From contig OW203990.1 in the NCBI GenBank assembly GCA_934047225.1, positions 27,321,045 through 27,385,044 of the forward strand: a stretch of DNA of 64,000 nucleotides, written 5' to 3'. The position numbers and the translations under genes are program-made. Under the pieces are notes generated by a model. The model worked only from the letters and a program-made list of their open reading frames with translations. It ran no database searches and was not told the DNA's origin. Positions within the stretch are counted from its first letter, which is position 1. Each line of letters opens with the position of its first letter. Source of the stretch: Ypsolopha sequella (lineage: Eukaryota; Arthropoda; Insecta; Lepidoptera; Ypsolophidae). Positions 31,886-42,269 of the stretch are shown here, piece by piece.

Positions 31886-32840
31886 AGAAAGAAAGAAAGA
31901 AGAAAGAAAGAAAATATTTATTTCAGACCGAAATCCATATCTTAGTTAGTAGCACTATATGCTTAAAAACTATGTTAGTATCCTTATCTACACACAAAAA
32001 TAAAAACACAGAAAAGGCAGCAGAAGTCGCTGTTGCAGACATCACACAACTAAATGGAGTAATGCCTACAACAACATCCTCTGTTGCACTGAAGCACTGT
32101 GACTCCACGTGAACCCTGTTCCAGAATCCCAGAACGGGACTATCCCAACGATCAACAATGCCCTCCAAGATGCTGTTGGAGCTGCCCCTTAAACGACTCA
32201 TAAGGGAAGCCACACGTTTTCGGACTATTGCTGTGAAGCTATCAGTCTGTGCCTCTGCGAACATTCCTGATGCGCTGCAGTATCGTGGCAGCCCCAACAG
32301 CACCCTGACCGCATTGTTGTATTGGACGCGGAGGGTACTGAATGATTTCTGCGTATATCTGGTCCACAGACTGCACGTGTACATAAACTGGCAGTACGCC
32401 TTAAATAGGGTAATTTTAACGTTATCAGTGCAGCGTGCAAATCTGCGGGCCAGCATATTGCATCTTACAGCCAGCGCCCTCTGCTCCCTCTCGATGTCCA
32501 CATCATCACTGAGATCCTCCGTGACCACGTGTCCCAGGTACTCGAACTGACTCACTCTCTTCAGAGGCGAGCCGCAGAGAGTGACAGGAGGAACTATGTC
32601 ATACGTTTTATTCTTACTCTTCTGCGCGTTGTACCTGAGCTCGCGGACACAGAGTATCTTTCACAAATGGCCAGTAATGTTCTGAAACCATTGATCGAGG
32701 GGCTCAGCAGCACCATGTCTTGTTGACTGATTTGCCGCCTATGGAACAACCGACCCCGGCGCTGCTGAGCTCAATGTACAGGTTGAATAGCTTGGGCGAG
32801 GTCAGCCCCCCCTGCCTCACCCCGCAATCCAATAGATGAC
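31886..32840 (-). pseudogene. Non-LTR reverse transcriptase C-terminal fragment
   Basis: On the minus strand a GVRQGGLTSPKLFNLY block near 32820 (RT motif B) is followed by a damaged active-site region (MVLLSPSI survives; the YADD box is lost through a deletion). The long frame 32555-31923 then reads SQFEYLGHVVTEDLSDD, RFARCTDNVKITLFKAYCQ, YNNAVRVLLGLPRYCSASGM and VRKRVASLMSRLRGSSN. This is the thumb and C-terminal region typical of an abundant insect non-LTR group, resembling RTE. A GAAA tract (31886-31915) sits at the 3' end as a tail. It is 5'-truncated and lacks the endonuclease. Confidence 0.8.
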
Positions 32841-33309
32841 GCTATTTAAGGCCCCTCAATTATAAAATTAACATTTTGTTTAATTCATACCGTTAGTAAT
32901 TACGTTATTAAAAATCCAAAAAAAATATATATTAGAAACGAGGATATACTTAAGTAACTTGTCGTTCTGAAAACGTAATTTAATTAACTTCGCTCGATAG
33001 AAAAAAATCGCAAAGTCAGCTCTAAAAAAATCTTAACATCGAGCTAATGATATGTATTTTTAAAGCTATACATCTCAAAATATGCGAGAATTTTTTACAT
33101 ACATTACTTAAGTTACTTGTTGAACGCTTTTTGATCACAATTAACATTTGAAATAAATATGAAATAATACATATAATTTCTTCCCGCAACGCTCTGATCG
33201 CTGTGTGTCGCCTGCGACCAGTTCGCGCTGAGGCGCTCTGGAGGTCGGGCCTGTGCCAGTTTTCGCTCTGCGCTATAAAACCATAAACATTTTAAAATAT
33301 ATATATAAA
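32841..33309. other. Non-coding gap before the candidate exons
   Basis: GC-richer at 33183-33270. A TATAAAA at 33274-33280 lies only 30 bp before the ATG at 33310, too close for an ordinary leader, so it is not called a promoter. Confidence 0.4.
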
Positions 33310-33891
33310 ATGGGACAAAAGAAAATAAAATTTAAAGGAGATCGAAGTAAATTTTCATATAGAGAGAGACAAAAAAGAATGTTGGATATTTTAAGGTAAG
33401 AGTAAGTAAATATTATATTATATATAGTAAGGTAAGAGTAAGTAAATATTCAATTTACTTTTTATTATAGGTGCCCTAAAAAGCATGTATTTGTACCCAG
33501 AGTAGGTACGGCAATAGGGTTCACCGTAACCACCACCCATCACGTTGGGACGTAATAATCGTCGGTGAAACGTGGGTTTACAGAGCGTGTAGAGTATGAC
33601 TTACATTTCACAGTTCAAACTCGGAAAACCTCTTGACACCCCCTCGAGCATTCGTTTCGTGACGATATATTATATTGATTTTATTTATTACTTTTGTTTC
33701 TTTACAAACAAAATTGCACCAGTACATTATTTTGACGCGGTGTATAATTATTTTTCTTCAACTTTAATATCGTAAATTATGTACTTAGAGATGCATATTA
33801 CGTATATCAACTAATAATGTGAATAGTTTTCTTTCAGATCGAGAAAAGATAATGAACAAAAAGATGAATCAGATGATGTGAATGAAACTAG
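33310..33891 (+). CDS. Candidate two-exon gene piece (33310-33395, 33838-33891)
   Basis: Exon 1 opens with ATG and encodes MGQKKIKFKGDRSKFSYRER then QKRMLDIL; it ends at a strong donor AAG|GTAAGA in phase 2. After 442 nt, TTTCTTTCAG|ATCGAG is a strong acceptor. The spliced frame stays open through 54 nt (SRKDNEQKDESDDVNET) to a second donor, TAG|GTAGGT, again in phase 2. The product so far is small, very basic then acidic, with no recognised domain. No third exon can be identified; the DIRS element begins 970 bp later and could lie in the next intron. It could equally be part of the YqaJ-type gene at 40.8-46.5 kb, or a chance arrangement. Expression data would decide. Confidence 0.4.
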
Positions 33892-34320
33892 GTAGGTAAA
33901 CCTAGCGCCGCCGCCCGCGCCGGGCGCTTCCTTTGAGCTCAAACCAAGCCGACACAGGTGTATGGCACCAGAGTGACCAGACTTTACTGCGTAAATCTAA
34001 CACTTACTTACTGTAACTGTAATAAGAGTTCATTCAGGTTACGCTCGTATCTCGAGCGAGTCCTATCAGTTGTCCCGTGAATTATGGCGCTGTCATATTT
34101 ATTGCAATGTAATAAGAACTTTAGCGTGAGAAAAATGGAACGTAATTTGGTACAAATTTTATTGTCGATTGTAATATTATAGATTTTTCATCTATTTAAC
34201 TTTCGAACAAAGTTCTAAGTTCTAAAATAACATGATCTAAAAGAAAAATAACACAGAGCATGTATTTGTACCCAGAGTAGGTAGGTGCGGCAATAATAGG
34301 GCTCACCACCTATCTTACCG
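33483..34320 (+). repeat. Direct repeat pair, about 60-bp units
   Basis: AGCATGTATTTGTACCCAG then AGTAGGT and GGCAATA...AGGG.TCACC occurs at 33482-33545 and 34257-34310. The arrangement suggests fragments of one small dispersed repeat on either side of unrelated sequence. Confidence 0.75.
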
Positions 34321-34864
34321 TCTTAGTGTCTGTCTAGAACTTTCTTTCGTCTCTCTCTGCTAATTGAGCTAAAATGTATAAAGTACTATCAAAGATGGGG
34401 ACACCATGTTGTGTACCGAGTATGGACAGTCCTTTTTGACAGAAAATACAAATGTAAATAACAAAGTTCTATAAAATATTATTATTTTGATCAGTTCGTG
34501 GAAACGGAGCAGTGGCGCACGGCCTGCCCGGTTTCCACTATTAGCTAGGAATTGCGTATTGGCGGCGTCACCACGCCGACACCGCAAGCTCTGGATCCGC
34601 CACCGCGTGACGGTTGGTCGCTTGGCAAAATAATACGGAAGAAAACGGTATTCAATTAAAATATCATGTTGCCTAGTAAATTAATGAAACAGAGGAAACG
34701 ATAAATGCAACATTGAGAACTAACTATACGGACCTCGATTAATCATAAAAAAATGTCATCATAATATAAATGTTCGGCTTGTCAGTGACCAAAAATCTAG
34801 GTTACATAAATAATGTTTTATTTGAATTAAAGTTTCAATTATACCACATTGCAAAAAAAATATA
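33892..34864. other. Non-coding sequence up to the DIRS element
   Basis: Contains a GC-rich patch after 33900 and a segment GGATCCGCCACCGCGTGACG near 34590. No gene is supported. Confidence 0.4.
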
Positions 34865-34882
34865 TATTAAATCCCTTGACCG

Positions 34883-35067
34883 TTATTCGAAGCTTAATAG
34901 ATTGAGATAGGCACTTCTAGTTTCCCGCGCTATTTCCGTTTCCGTTTTACCCAAGAAGTTTCGTCATGGTATCATGACGGTATCATGATGGTATCATGTC
35001 TGGTTTTTACCCCTTCCTCCACGAGGCAGAGGCGCGTAAGAAAACGTTCGCGCCTTGTACTTCATTG
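34883..35067 (+). repeat. DIRS left inverted terminal repeat
   Basis: It begins TTATTCGAAGCTTAATAG and ends GTACTTCATTG. It contains three near-identical 10-bp units of GGTATCATGA (about 34968-34998). By eye it equals the reverse complement of 40196-40380 at every position. Confidence 0.93.
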
Positions 35068-35402
35068 GCGTCTTGTTTCCCGCTACGAAAGGTTGTGCCT
35101 GAGCCTCAACCAATACCGGTATTTTAAAAATTCCGTTTTGAAATAATTATTTCCATTTATATAATTTCACTATCCGGTGATTTTTCTAACAAGGATTTAT
35201 ATGGTAAGATTCAACTAAATTGTAAGTACACTATTTTATTTCTTCTTGGTATGCCGTACCCTATATAATTATTAAATAACGGTTTTTCCGTTCGTGCTTT
35301 AGAGTAGATCAGATTTTAATATCTGTTAACGGGAAGAAGTGTAAGTGTAAAATAATAAGATTTTAGTATTTACCTACCCAAATTTACGCAATTTATAGAA
35401 CA

Positions 35403-36878
35403 ATGGATCCTAATGACGACGAAGCGCCACCAGCACGTGGGCAGGCCCCTATCCCACATCGTGCAAGGGTCTCGCAGACCCTGTTGCCACCATGTGGGCA
35501 GGTCCCATTGCCACCACGTGCGCAGGCCCCATTGCCACCACGTGCGCAGGCCTCGCCATCACACGCGCTGCACCCATCGCCGCCGTCACCGAGGCCTGTA
35601 GCGCCGTCAACTCCGCCTCGCAGGCGGAGGAGAAGGTCGACTTCGAGTTCCTTGAGCAGCAGCAGCAGTACCAGCTCATCGACTTCGAGCTCTTCATCGG
35701 GTTCAGGTCGTCGCCACAAGCGCTCTCGCCGCAGACGTAACAAAAGAAGGGGGGGCAAACGAAGGCGCCACGATGATCAAAGGTTAGAGGAGCTGACCAG
35801 ACAGGTACGTGAATTGCGCAGTCATTTGTCCAATAACGCTCATGCACCGAGTCCTCTTGTCAACATTGAGGATGATTTTTCGGTTGATCCAAACGTCAGT
35901 GGCGAGCTTTATGAGGATGTACCCGATAATGTAAACAAAGTGGAGCCTGTCATTAATTTTGACATAGAGATAAAGTGAAAGGAACCTACCGTTCCCAAAG
36001 CGCCAGAGAAGTTTGTTAAATCCTTAAATGATATACAGCGTTTTAATACGGAGGAATGGTGCGAAGTTCGTTATGCCGAAACTCAAAAACTTTATAACCT
36101 TACTCCAGGATTTGTCGGGTTAGAAATGAATGATGAGGTGAAGGCGTATGATACCTTGCGGAATTTGGCGTACGCAGATAAGACATTTGCATCCCTGACT
36201 TTTTGTGCTTTAAAACAAAGAGAAGCTGTACAAAATAGCCTCCATAGTCTTCTAACATGGTTTCGTGATAGTGACAACCCGAGTTATGAAAATCTCAATG
36301 AAAAAATCAATGAACTGTTCATTCAAGGAGAATTTCATAAAGTGTCAGGGGACCTGATGCAAATTATTTGCGGTCACCGAGCTGAGATTATTCAAATGAG
36401 AAGAGATGGCATAATGAGCTTTGTACGTGACCCCCTTGTCAAATCTGCTTTGCGAAAAATACCACCGACTTGCCAAAATGTATTCAATGCAGAAAGTTTC
36501 ACAACTTCGCTTGAGAAAGCTGGTGGAGTAAGAAAAGCTTTCTGGCCAATTAAATCAAGCAGCTCCGCTCCGCTAGCAGGAACAAGTAAGGATAGAGATC
36601 AGAACCCTTCGCAAGGGTCCGCGCCATATAAAGGTCCCTCGCAGGGTACCAAAAGTTTTGGCTTGAATGATAAAGTACCCTCGCAGGGTAGTAACTTTTA
36701 TCGTCCTTCGCAAGGACGCCAGATTAGTGACCGTCGTGGAGGTGGTCCTTATAATAACAATTTTCGGTCCCAAGGTACACAACAAAATAGAAAACCGAAG
36801 TATCAAAACAAATATGGCCGTAAGCGTGCCGGCTCACCCTCCGCTGGCAACCACGGGGGCAAAAAGAAAAGGTATTGA
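35403..36878 (+). pseudogene. DIRS gag-like ORF with one in-frame UGA
   Basis: Two frames, 35403-35978 and the stretch to 36878, lie in the same reading frame and are separated only by TGA at 35976-35978 (AAG TGA AAG). Together they would be 491 codons. The N-terminal part is Pro/Ala-rich, then Arg/Ser-rich (RRRRSTSSSLSSSSSTSSST), then basic. The middle is a helical region with many charged residues, likely the capsid-type multimerisation domain. The C-terminal part carries repeated PSQG motifs ([32 protein letters not shown]) and a Gly/Arg/Lys-rich RNA-binding tail. It ends at 36878, overlapping the start of the RT frame by about 65 bp. Nonsense mutation, or UGA read-through, are both possible. 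No zinc knuckle is seen. Confidence 0.85.
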
Positions 36879-38787
36879 CTCTGTCCAGTTCCGAGCGGGT
36901 CAGTTAGCACATTATTACCGCCAGTGGGAAAGACTAGGAGCTCCACTATATCTGCTTCGAATCATAAAAGGTTATCGCATACCCTTTGTCCAAAAACCAC
37001 CATTAGTAATGCCGAGCCTGAAACGGACGGGTTTCGATACTCCTGTGTCGGAAAACATGACCAAAGCTATAGAGCAGATGAAGAGCCAGGGTGTGCTCGA
37101 ACCAGTACAGCTATCACCAAGCTTTATATCAAAGATCTTTCTCATTCCAAAAAGCGACGGCTCTGTACGTCCAATTTTCAATCTAAAGGCTCTCAACAAG
37201 TATGTGCTAACAGACCCTTTCAATTTAATAAATGTTTACCAAGTACCGGATTTTCTTCAACCTCAGGACTGGTTGTGCAAGGTGGATATTTCCCAAGCCT
37301 ACTTTCATTTGGCAGTAGCAGAGAGCCACAGACGCTTTCTAAGACTAATTTACAAAGGGGAAATCTTGGAAATGACATGCCTACCTTTCGGTCTCAGCAC
37401 GGCACCAAAAACCTTCGCCTCGCTGACCAATTGGATTGCTCAAATGCTCCGAAACCTAGGAGTTCGAATAATTGTTTTCTTAGACGATTATTTATTGGCT
37501 CATCAGGACAGATCAACACTGTGCGACCACGTGCACATGTTAATCACTTATCTGGAACGACTAGGATGGGTGGTGAATCTCAAAAAGACACAAACGACCC
37601 CGCAAAAGAGTTTAGTGTATTTGGGCGTGCAATGGGACCCCTGGGCAAACAAAAAGTCTCTTCCTCAAGAGAAAGTAACAGCACTTCGTACCAAAGTGTC
37701 AAAAATACTGCAGCTAAACAAAATTACCATTCATGTCCTCCGCAGCTTAGTGGGCTTCTTCAATTTTGCAAGTTTTGTTGTCCCGAGAGGCAGACTGAAC
37801 CACCGAGCACTGTTACTATTCCTGAACTCGATACTCAAAGATCAATCTACAAAACTCCATCATCTCCCACAAGATGTCCGAAGGAATCTACAATGGTGGT
37901 TAGACAATTGCCACTATCCTTCAATAATCCATGCTGCGCCTCCAACGCATTATTTGACGACAGACGCTTCAGACCATGCCTGGGGAGCCCAAATAGACAA
38001 TACTCCTATGTCAGGAACGTGGACCTTATCGGAAGAACATTTGCATTGCAATATGAAGGAAATGCTAGCGGTGCTAAAGGTTTTAGAAGATCGTTGTCTT
38101 TTCCTCCGACAGAGCACAGTTCTTGTACAAAGCGACAACAAAACCGTAGTCTCCTACCTACGGAACGAGGGGAGAACGAGATCTCTGCCATTACTGAAAC
38201 TCACTCACGATGTGTTTCAAATATTGGATCAATACCAGATTCAATTAACTCCATTCCATCTTCCCGGCAAATACAATTGCCATGCCGATCATCTCTCGCG
38301 AAACCTACGACCCCCAGAATGGCATCTGTTTCCTCCGTGCACAGAGATGTTATTTGCGAAGTTCGGTGTTCCCCTCATAGACCTGTTTGCTTCAAAGACA
38401 GCACATGTAGTAGAGAATTATGTGACACTAGACTTACACGATCAACAAGCAATGTTTCACGATGCCTTCTCCCTAACGTGGAATTTTCATCTGGCATGGA
38501 TGTTTCCACCACCATACCTAATACCCAGAGTGCTAGCTCATCTGAACCAGGCTCAAGGAATTTATTTGCTGGTGGTACCTCGCTGGGAACGGGTGTTTTG
38601 GCGAGCAGACCTGAAAGCCAGGGCGTTAGCAGCCCCGTTCTCGATTTACAATCTCGAGCGTCATCTGATAGACACCTCGACAGGGCTAGCTCCGCGAGAC
38701 GTTCGCAACATGACTCTGGAGGTGTGGACCTGTGGGGGTGGGCAAACAACATCACGGGGTGGAACGAGGAACAAATTAAATTGCTAA
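36814..38787 (+). CDS. DIRS reverse transcriptase-RNase H (with C-terminal domain)
   Basis: The frame is open from before 36667; the first plausible ATG in context is at 36814 ([10 protein letters not shown]), in the gag overlap, giving about 657 residues. RT motifs in order: [20 protein letters not shown] (residues about 108-127), [15 protein letters not shown] (motif A, catalytic D), [16 protein letters not shown] (motif B), [11 protein letters not shown] near 37477 (motif C, LDD in place of YxDD as usual in DIRS). RNase H begins at [15 protein letters not shown] (about 37945) with the Glu in NMKEMLAV and the Asp in VQSDNKTV. After RNase [14 protein letters not shown] and FPPPYLI resemble the extra C-terminal domain annotated as methyltransferase-like in DIRS elements; that assignment is tentative. 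The frame is intact. It overlaps the recombinase frame for 1.86 kb. Confidence 0.9.
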   Translation: MAVSVPAHPPLATTGAKRKGIDSVQFRAGQLAHYYRQWERLGAPLYLLRIIKGYRIPFVQKPPLVMPSLKRTGFDTPVSENMTKAIEQMKSQGVLEPVQLSPSFISKIFLIPKSDGSVRPIFNLKALNKYVLTDPFNLINVYQVPDFLQPQDWLCKVDISQAYFHLAVAESHRRFLRLIYKGEILEMTCLPFGLSTAPKTFASLTNWIAQMLRNLGVRIIVFLDDYLLAHQDRSTLCDHVHMLITYLERLGWVVNLKKTQTTPQKSLVYLGVQWDPWANKKSLPQEKVTALRTKVSKILQLNKITIHVLRSLVGFFNFASFVVPRGRLNHRALLLFLNSILKDQSTKLHHLPQDVRRNLQWWLDNCHYPSIIHAAPPTHYLTTDASDHAWGAQIDNTPMSGTWTLSEEHLHCNMKEMLAVLKVLEDRCLFLRQSTVLVQSDNKTVVSYLRNEGRTRSLPLLKLTHDVFQILDQYQIQLTPFHLPGKYNCHADHLSRNLRPPEWHLFPPCTEMLFAKFGVPLIDLFASKTAHVVENYVTLDLHDQQAMFHDAFSLTWNFHLAWMFPPPYLIPRVLAHLNQAQGIYLLVVPRWERVFWRADLKARALAAPFSIYNLERHLIDTSTGLAPRDVRNMTLEVWTCGGGQTTSRGGTRNKLNC

Positions 38788-39710
38788 AAGATTCCTGGCG
38801 CCCATCTACTATTAAAACGTACAAAGTAGCATGGGCTCGATGGTCAGAATGGTCGCAGAGTCACGAAGTAGATCCTTTGAAACCCACAGGGTCAGTTGTT
38901 GCAAAATATTTAGCTGATTTGCATCTTGTTTACAACTTGTCGTATAATACAATTTTATTGCACAAATCAGTCGTTTCTACCTTATGCGATGCAGATATTT
39001 CTGGTCAAATAAGTTCGCATACATTAGTTAAACACGTTTTAAAGTCCATTGCCTTAAAGAAACCAATGACCCGTAAGCTTCCTGTTTGGAATATAGATAC
39101 AGTTGTGTCGTATCTTCGCAACATGTCCCCTGAGGCAGATAATAGCGAATTCTTAGCTTCCAGAACAACTGCTATGTTATTGTTACTTTGTTCTGGTAGG
39201 CGTGTTCACGACTTGACCCTTCTACACATTGATGCCGAGCATTATATTGAAAATTCTTCCAGTGTAACCTTTTGGCCAGTTTTTGGATCTAAGACCGACT
39301 CAGCTGACCATAGACAATCGGGATGGAAATTGTCCACTAATATAGCAGATAAAAATCTTGATCCTGTTTATTGGATCAAGCGAACTGTACATCTATTAAA
39401 AGAGAGACGTGATTTGGCGGCATGCACTAATTTGTTTGTTAGTATTAGAGGTCCACCAAAGGCGGCCTCTAGAACAATAATAGCTGGCTGGGTCAAAACA
39501 ATCCTGAGAGAGGCCGGTGTTGTTGCAACACCTGGGAGCGTACGCTCGGCTGTGGCTTCTAAAAATTGGTTTGACAATGTCCCTCTTGATGATATATTAT
39601 CCAGAGGGAACTGGAGGTCTAGTGTTACATTTAATCGTTTTTATAGACGGCAAGTCATGCCAATTGTATCAAATAATAGTATCACTAACTTATTTGATCC
39701 TATACAGTAA
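36924..39710 (+). CDS. DIRS tyrosine recombinase (C-terminal part of a 928-codon frame)
   Basis: Only the segment from about 38770 to 39710 shows recombinase features. [20 protein letters not shown] is the core-binding N-terminal domain; [19 protein letters not shown] is the box with the first catalytic Arg; [15 protein letters not shown] carries the second Arg; and [18 protein letters not shown] carries the Trp in the last His/Trp position and the nucleophilic Tyr. It would integrate the circular DNA copy. Upstream of about 38770 the frame is open across the whole RT-RNase H gene (offset reading frame) and is rich in Ser, Thr and Arg with no domain; this part may be a fortuitous open frame, or the real protein may start within it. 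The start codon is therefore uncertain. The C-terminus is intact. Confidence 0.88.
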   Translation: MGKTRSSTISASNHKRLSHTLCPKTTISNAEPETDGFRYSCVGKHDQSYRADEEPGCARTSTAITKLYIKDLSHSKKRRLCTSNFQSKGSQQVCANRPFQFNKCLPSTGFSSTSGLVVQGGYFPSLLSFGSSREPQTLSKTNLQRGNLGNDMPTFRSQHGTKNLRLADQLDCSNAPKPRSSNNCFLRRLFIGSSGQINTVRPRAHVNHLSGTTRMGGESQKDTNDPAKEFSVFGRAMGPLGKQKVSSSRESNSTSYQSVKNTAAKQNYHSCPPQLSGLLQFCKFCCPERQTEPPSTVTIPELDTQRSIYKTPSSPTRCPKESTMVVRQLPLSFNNPCCASNALFDDRRFRPCLGSPNRQYSYVRNVDLIGRTFALQYEGNASGAKGFRRSLSFPPTEHSSCTKRQQNRSLLPTERGENEISAITETHSRCVSNIGSIPDSINSIPSSRQIQLPCRSSLAKPTTPRMASVSSVHRDVICEVRCSPHRPVCFKDSTCSRELCDTRLTRSTSNVSRCLLPNVEFSSGMDVSTTIPNTQSASSSEPGSRNLFAGGTSLGTGVLASRPESQGVSSPVLDLQSRASSDRHLDRASSARRSQHDSGGVDLWGWANNITGWNEEQIKLLKDSWRPSTIKTYKVAWARWSEWSQSHEVDPLKPTGSVVAKYLADLHLVYNLSYNTILLHKSVVSTLCDADISGQISSHTLVKHVLKSIALKKPMTRKLPVWNIDTVVSYLRNMSPEADNSEFLASRTTAMLLLLCSGRRVHDLTLLHIDAEHYIENSSSVTFWPVFGSKTDSADHRQSGWKLSTNIADKNLDPVYWIKRTVHLLKERRDLAACTNLFVSIRGPPKAASRTIIAGWVKTILREAGVVATPGSVRSAVASKNWFDNVPLDDILSRGNWRSSVTFNRFYRRQVMPIVSNNSITNLFDPIQ

Positions 39711-40061
39711 TTATATTTAGTTTATAAAAATGTGCTCCTCATAATTATATTTACAATTAATATATTGATTTCGAAGACTGACCTCTGTGAAATCCTTACT
39801 TAATTTCAGTACCTAAGTTACCGAAATTATATTTAGTTGAACATTGATGTGCCTTTGTTGATTATGTAAACTTGTGTTCGCCTATTTAAAATTAATGTTT
39901 GTGAATACATATGATCTTTTGCTCATCAAATATGTACATTGTCATTTTTCTTTAGTACAAACACCTACAATTTCAGGCCGATATACGTTTTTCTATCAGT
40001 CCTATTCATACATGCGTAACTTCACATTGGCATCCTCCTCCACCAGGCGATAACAAACACG

Positions 40062-40166
40062 TCTCAATCTATTAAGCTTCGAATAACGGTCAAGGGATTT
40101 AATAGAAGCGTTTTACCTACCAATAAAACGCTTATTAAATTACTTACCTTATTCGAAGCTTAATAG
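40062..40166. repeat. DIRS internal complementary region
   Basis: The first half, TCAATCTATTAAGCTTCG then AATAACGGTCAAGGGATTT, is the reverse complement of the element's left end. The second half, AAGCGTTTTACCTACC then AATAAAACGC...CTTATTCGAAGCTTAATAG, is the reverse complement of the right end. This is the template that lets the two unequal ends be rejoined during circle formation. Confidence 0.92.
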
Positions 40167-40195
40167 TATAATTTCTGCCTGTTGGTTTTTCGACG

Positions 40196-40380
40196 CAATG
40201 AAGTACAAGGCGCGAACGTTTTCTTACGCGCCTCTGCCTCGTGGAGGAAGGGGTAAAAACCAGACATGATACCATCATGATACCGTCATGATACCATGAC
40301 GAAACTTCTTGGGTAAAACGGAAACGGAAATAGCGCGGGAAACTAGAAGTGCCTATCTCAATCTATTAAGCTTCGAATAA
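40196..40380 (-). repeat. DIRS right inverted terminal repeat
   Basis: Reverse complement of the left repeat, followed by 46 bp of right-end extension to CTTCTA at 40426. Confidence 0.93.
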
Positions 40381-40759
40381 GGTAAGTAATTTAATAAGCG
40401 TTTTATTGGTAGGTAAAACGCTTCTAATACCCTCCATTTCGGATGTTGATGAAGAAAGGTATAAACAAAATTTTTAAAAACTTTTTGTCTCTTAGTTGGC
40501 TAAATTAATTCAGCTGTTTGAAATTCAATGATTTAGAGAAAACACCTTAAATTCTCTATATTATTAAAAATGCGTTCCTACGGGTAAACCGGCTGTTTGT
40601 ATCCCAAATTCATGCGGACGTCCTTTAGTGTTTAAGGGTAGGTTCTGGTCTTTTACTTGTTACCTACTTAATATTGTATTTAAAAATAACTATTATTTAT
40701 TGAAAATCTACCATAAATATAAAAATATCTGGTTTACACTACCAAACTCGTGTTTTGTT

Positions 40760-40980
40760 ACAAAAAACGTCAACGCCTCCTACCAAAAGTATTATTCAAA
40801 CCCACACTCACAAGCAAATCCTTATAAACAGATAAGAGTTACGGTCAAGCATGCCAACTACGGTCATTGATCCCGAGGAACTAGAACTTCGTATAAACAC
40901 GTTCCTGAGCAACTTAGAGAAAACTCAAAAGCAAAGGTTAAGAATCGAAAAGGAAACCATTCTTCAACGGGATTGCAGTG
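40760..40980 (+). pseudogene. YqaJ-type exonuclease gene, upstream fragment
   Basis: The frame before 40860 encodes VNASYQKYYSNP. The ORF from 40851 encodes INTFLSNLEKTQKQRLRIEK then ETILQRD. The last piece matches the region I expect before the nuclease core of insect YqaJ-domain proteins (an IExxTxxQ motif preceding a W...R...TAS block). The sequence breaks at about 40981, where repeat G starts; it resumes at 45892. The two bits here are in different frames, so the gene is broken in several ways. It belongs with 45892-46459. Confidence 0.55.
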
Positions 40981-41071
40981 ATGCCAAGTGCGAGTCGGAC
41001 TTGCGCACGAAGGGTTCCGTACCATTATCTATAAAAACGGCAAAACAACATATCTGTTGTATGGGAGCCCC

Positions 41072-41383
41072 TGTGGCGATATCACATTGTCATGTAAGAG
41101 TGAGACAGAACTATCGTATTTACATCGGCGCACGAGCCGAGTGTGACCGAGCAATCTTCCGATTGATTCGTGTATCTCCGTCGGATTAGTCCAGTCGCTG
41201 AAATACCTCGATGCACGCCGGAGGGCTGCTCGTTCGCGCTCCGCCGACTATAACGAGTTATATATGCGTACCTATGTATTACTAAGATTGTGTTTTATTG
41301 ATAAGGTGTTGTGGATATTGAATACAACGGTATCGTGAACATATACGTGTTTAACTTATAAACCTGTCCAACTAACACCTATA
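41072..41383 (+). repeat. 5' LTR (312 bp)
   Basis: Starts TGTGGCGATATCACATTG and ends CCAACTAACACCTATA. It lacks the usual perfect TG...CA ends (TG...TA here). No clear TATA box was assigned; TTATATATGCG near 41258 is a candidate. The transcription start and poly(A) site cannot be fixed by eye. Confidence 0.95.
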
Positions 41384-41404
41384 GTGGTGACCCGTTGTGC
41401 GAAC
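41384..41404 (+). other. Probable tRNA primer-binding site
   Basis: GTGGTGACCCGTTGTGCG follows the 5' LTR directly, where the primer-binding site of an LTR retrotransposon is expected. The matching tRNA could not be assigned without a tRNA set. Confidence 0.55.
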
Positions 41405-41429
41405 ACAAAAATAGTGATTAACTACGACA

Positions 41430-42269
41430 ATGCCCGACGATAAAACTAGTAATGTCGGTAACACAGGAGGCGTAAAAAGTGATAACCTCGCGGAACAAAG
41501 CGTGTGGGGCGTCGGCGTGAAGGTGCCGCCATTTTGGGCAGAAAAACCCCACCTTTGGTTTTTACAATTGGAATCGCAATTTAAATTGGCAAATATTAAA
41601 TCGGATGACACCAAATTTGCACACGTCATCACCAATTTGGATTTTAAATATATTTCGGAGGTTGAAGAGCTCATAAAAAATCCTCCGACTGAAAATAAGT
41701 ACGAGGCATTAAAAAAACACTTGATTCTTTGTGTGTCGGCGACTCAGAAACAGCGTGTACGACAACTTTTGTCGCAGGAAGAACTTGGAGACAGAAAGCC
41801 GTCTCAGTTTTTACGACATCTGCGATCTTTAGTCGGTACATCGGTGCAAGACGACTTTCTACTAGAAATGTGGTCAAGCCGCCTCCCTAGCCAGGTTGAA
41901 GCGGTAATTGCCATGCAATCAGGAGTATCCCTGGAGAGTGTAGCGGCGCTAGCTGACAAGGTGTACGAGGTTACGGCTCCCACGCATCATCAGGCAGTGG
42001 CAGCTGCTACGTCATCAGCTTACCAGGCAGCAGCACCACCATCTATGGCTGATGTATCTCGACGATTGGATGAGTTGACGCGGCAGGTGGCCGTTTTGGC
42101 TACTGCGTCCAAGTCTCGCTCCCGGTTCCGTGGGCGATCTCCACATCCACGTCAACGGTTCCAGCGCTCCCGCTCCCGGTCCACTGGGGACCATCAATGT
42201 TGGTATCATCGTACTTTTGGTGAGAAAGCTTCAAAGTGTCGTTCTCCATGTAACTATTCAAAAAACTAG
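41430..42269 (+). CDS. gag: Gypsy Gag protein, 279 residues
   Basis: The ATG at 41430 opens the element's first frame. Residues 29-60 include [20 protein letters not shown], the conserved opening of insect Ty3/Gypsy Gag proteins, followed by a helical capsid region (residues about 60-190). A basic Arg/Ser-rich linker ([20 protein letters not shown]) leads to a C-terminal zinc-binding stretch, [18 protein letters not shown], with the C-x2-H...C-x3-C spacing of this family rather than a retroviral CCHC knuckle. It packages the genomic RNA in cytoplasmic particles. The frame ends at TAG 42267-42269, immediately after a -1 frameshift heptamer, so a fraction of ribosomes would continue into pol. 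Confidence 0.92.
   Translation: MPDDKTSNVGNTGGVKSDNLAEQSVWGVGVKVPPFWAEKPHLWFLQLESQFKLANIKSDDTKFAHVITNLDFKYISEVEELIKNPPTENKYEALKKHLILCVSATQKQRVRQLLSQEELGDRKPSQFLRHLRSLVGTSVQDDFLLEMWSSRLPSQVEAVIAMQSGVSLESVAALADKVYEVTAPTHHQAVAAATSSAYQAAAPPSMADVSRRLDELTRQVAVLATASKSRSRFRGRSPHPRQRFQRSRSRSTGDHQCWYHRTFGEKASKCRSPCNYSKN

Larger units (their letters stand above)
34865..40426 (+). mobile_element. DIRS-type tyrosine-recombinase retrotransposon, near complete (5.56 kb)
   Basis: All hallmarks of a DIRS element are visible. There are inverted terminal repeats (34883-35067 and 40196-40380, 185 bp, identical by eye), unequal outer extensions on each end, and an internal complementary region (40062-40166) equal to the complement of the left end joined to the complement of the right end. 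The order is gag, RT-RNase H, then tyrosine recombinase on the plus strand. Such elements replicate through an RNA copied to circular DNA, which the recombinase integrates without target duplication; none is seen here. The outermost shared bases are TATTAAATCCC on the left and CTTCTA on the right, overlapping by about two bases at the inferred circle junction. One premature stop in gag is the only obvious lesion. Confidence 0.93.

Noticed and set aside
33274..33280. TATA box for the 33310 exon
   Set aside because: It would place the transcription start about 5 nt before the ATG.
35393..35847. Antisense and alternative-frame ORFs across the DIRS gag (121 and 132 codons)
   Set aside because: Low-complexity Pro/Arg/Ser codons on the sense strand create open frames on the other strand; no domain, and the sense gag explains the sequence.
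40851..41189. A 112-codon gene across 40851-41189
   Set aside because: Its first 43 codons belong to the broken YqaJ gene; the rest is repeat G and the 5' LTR.
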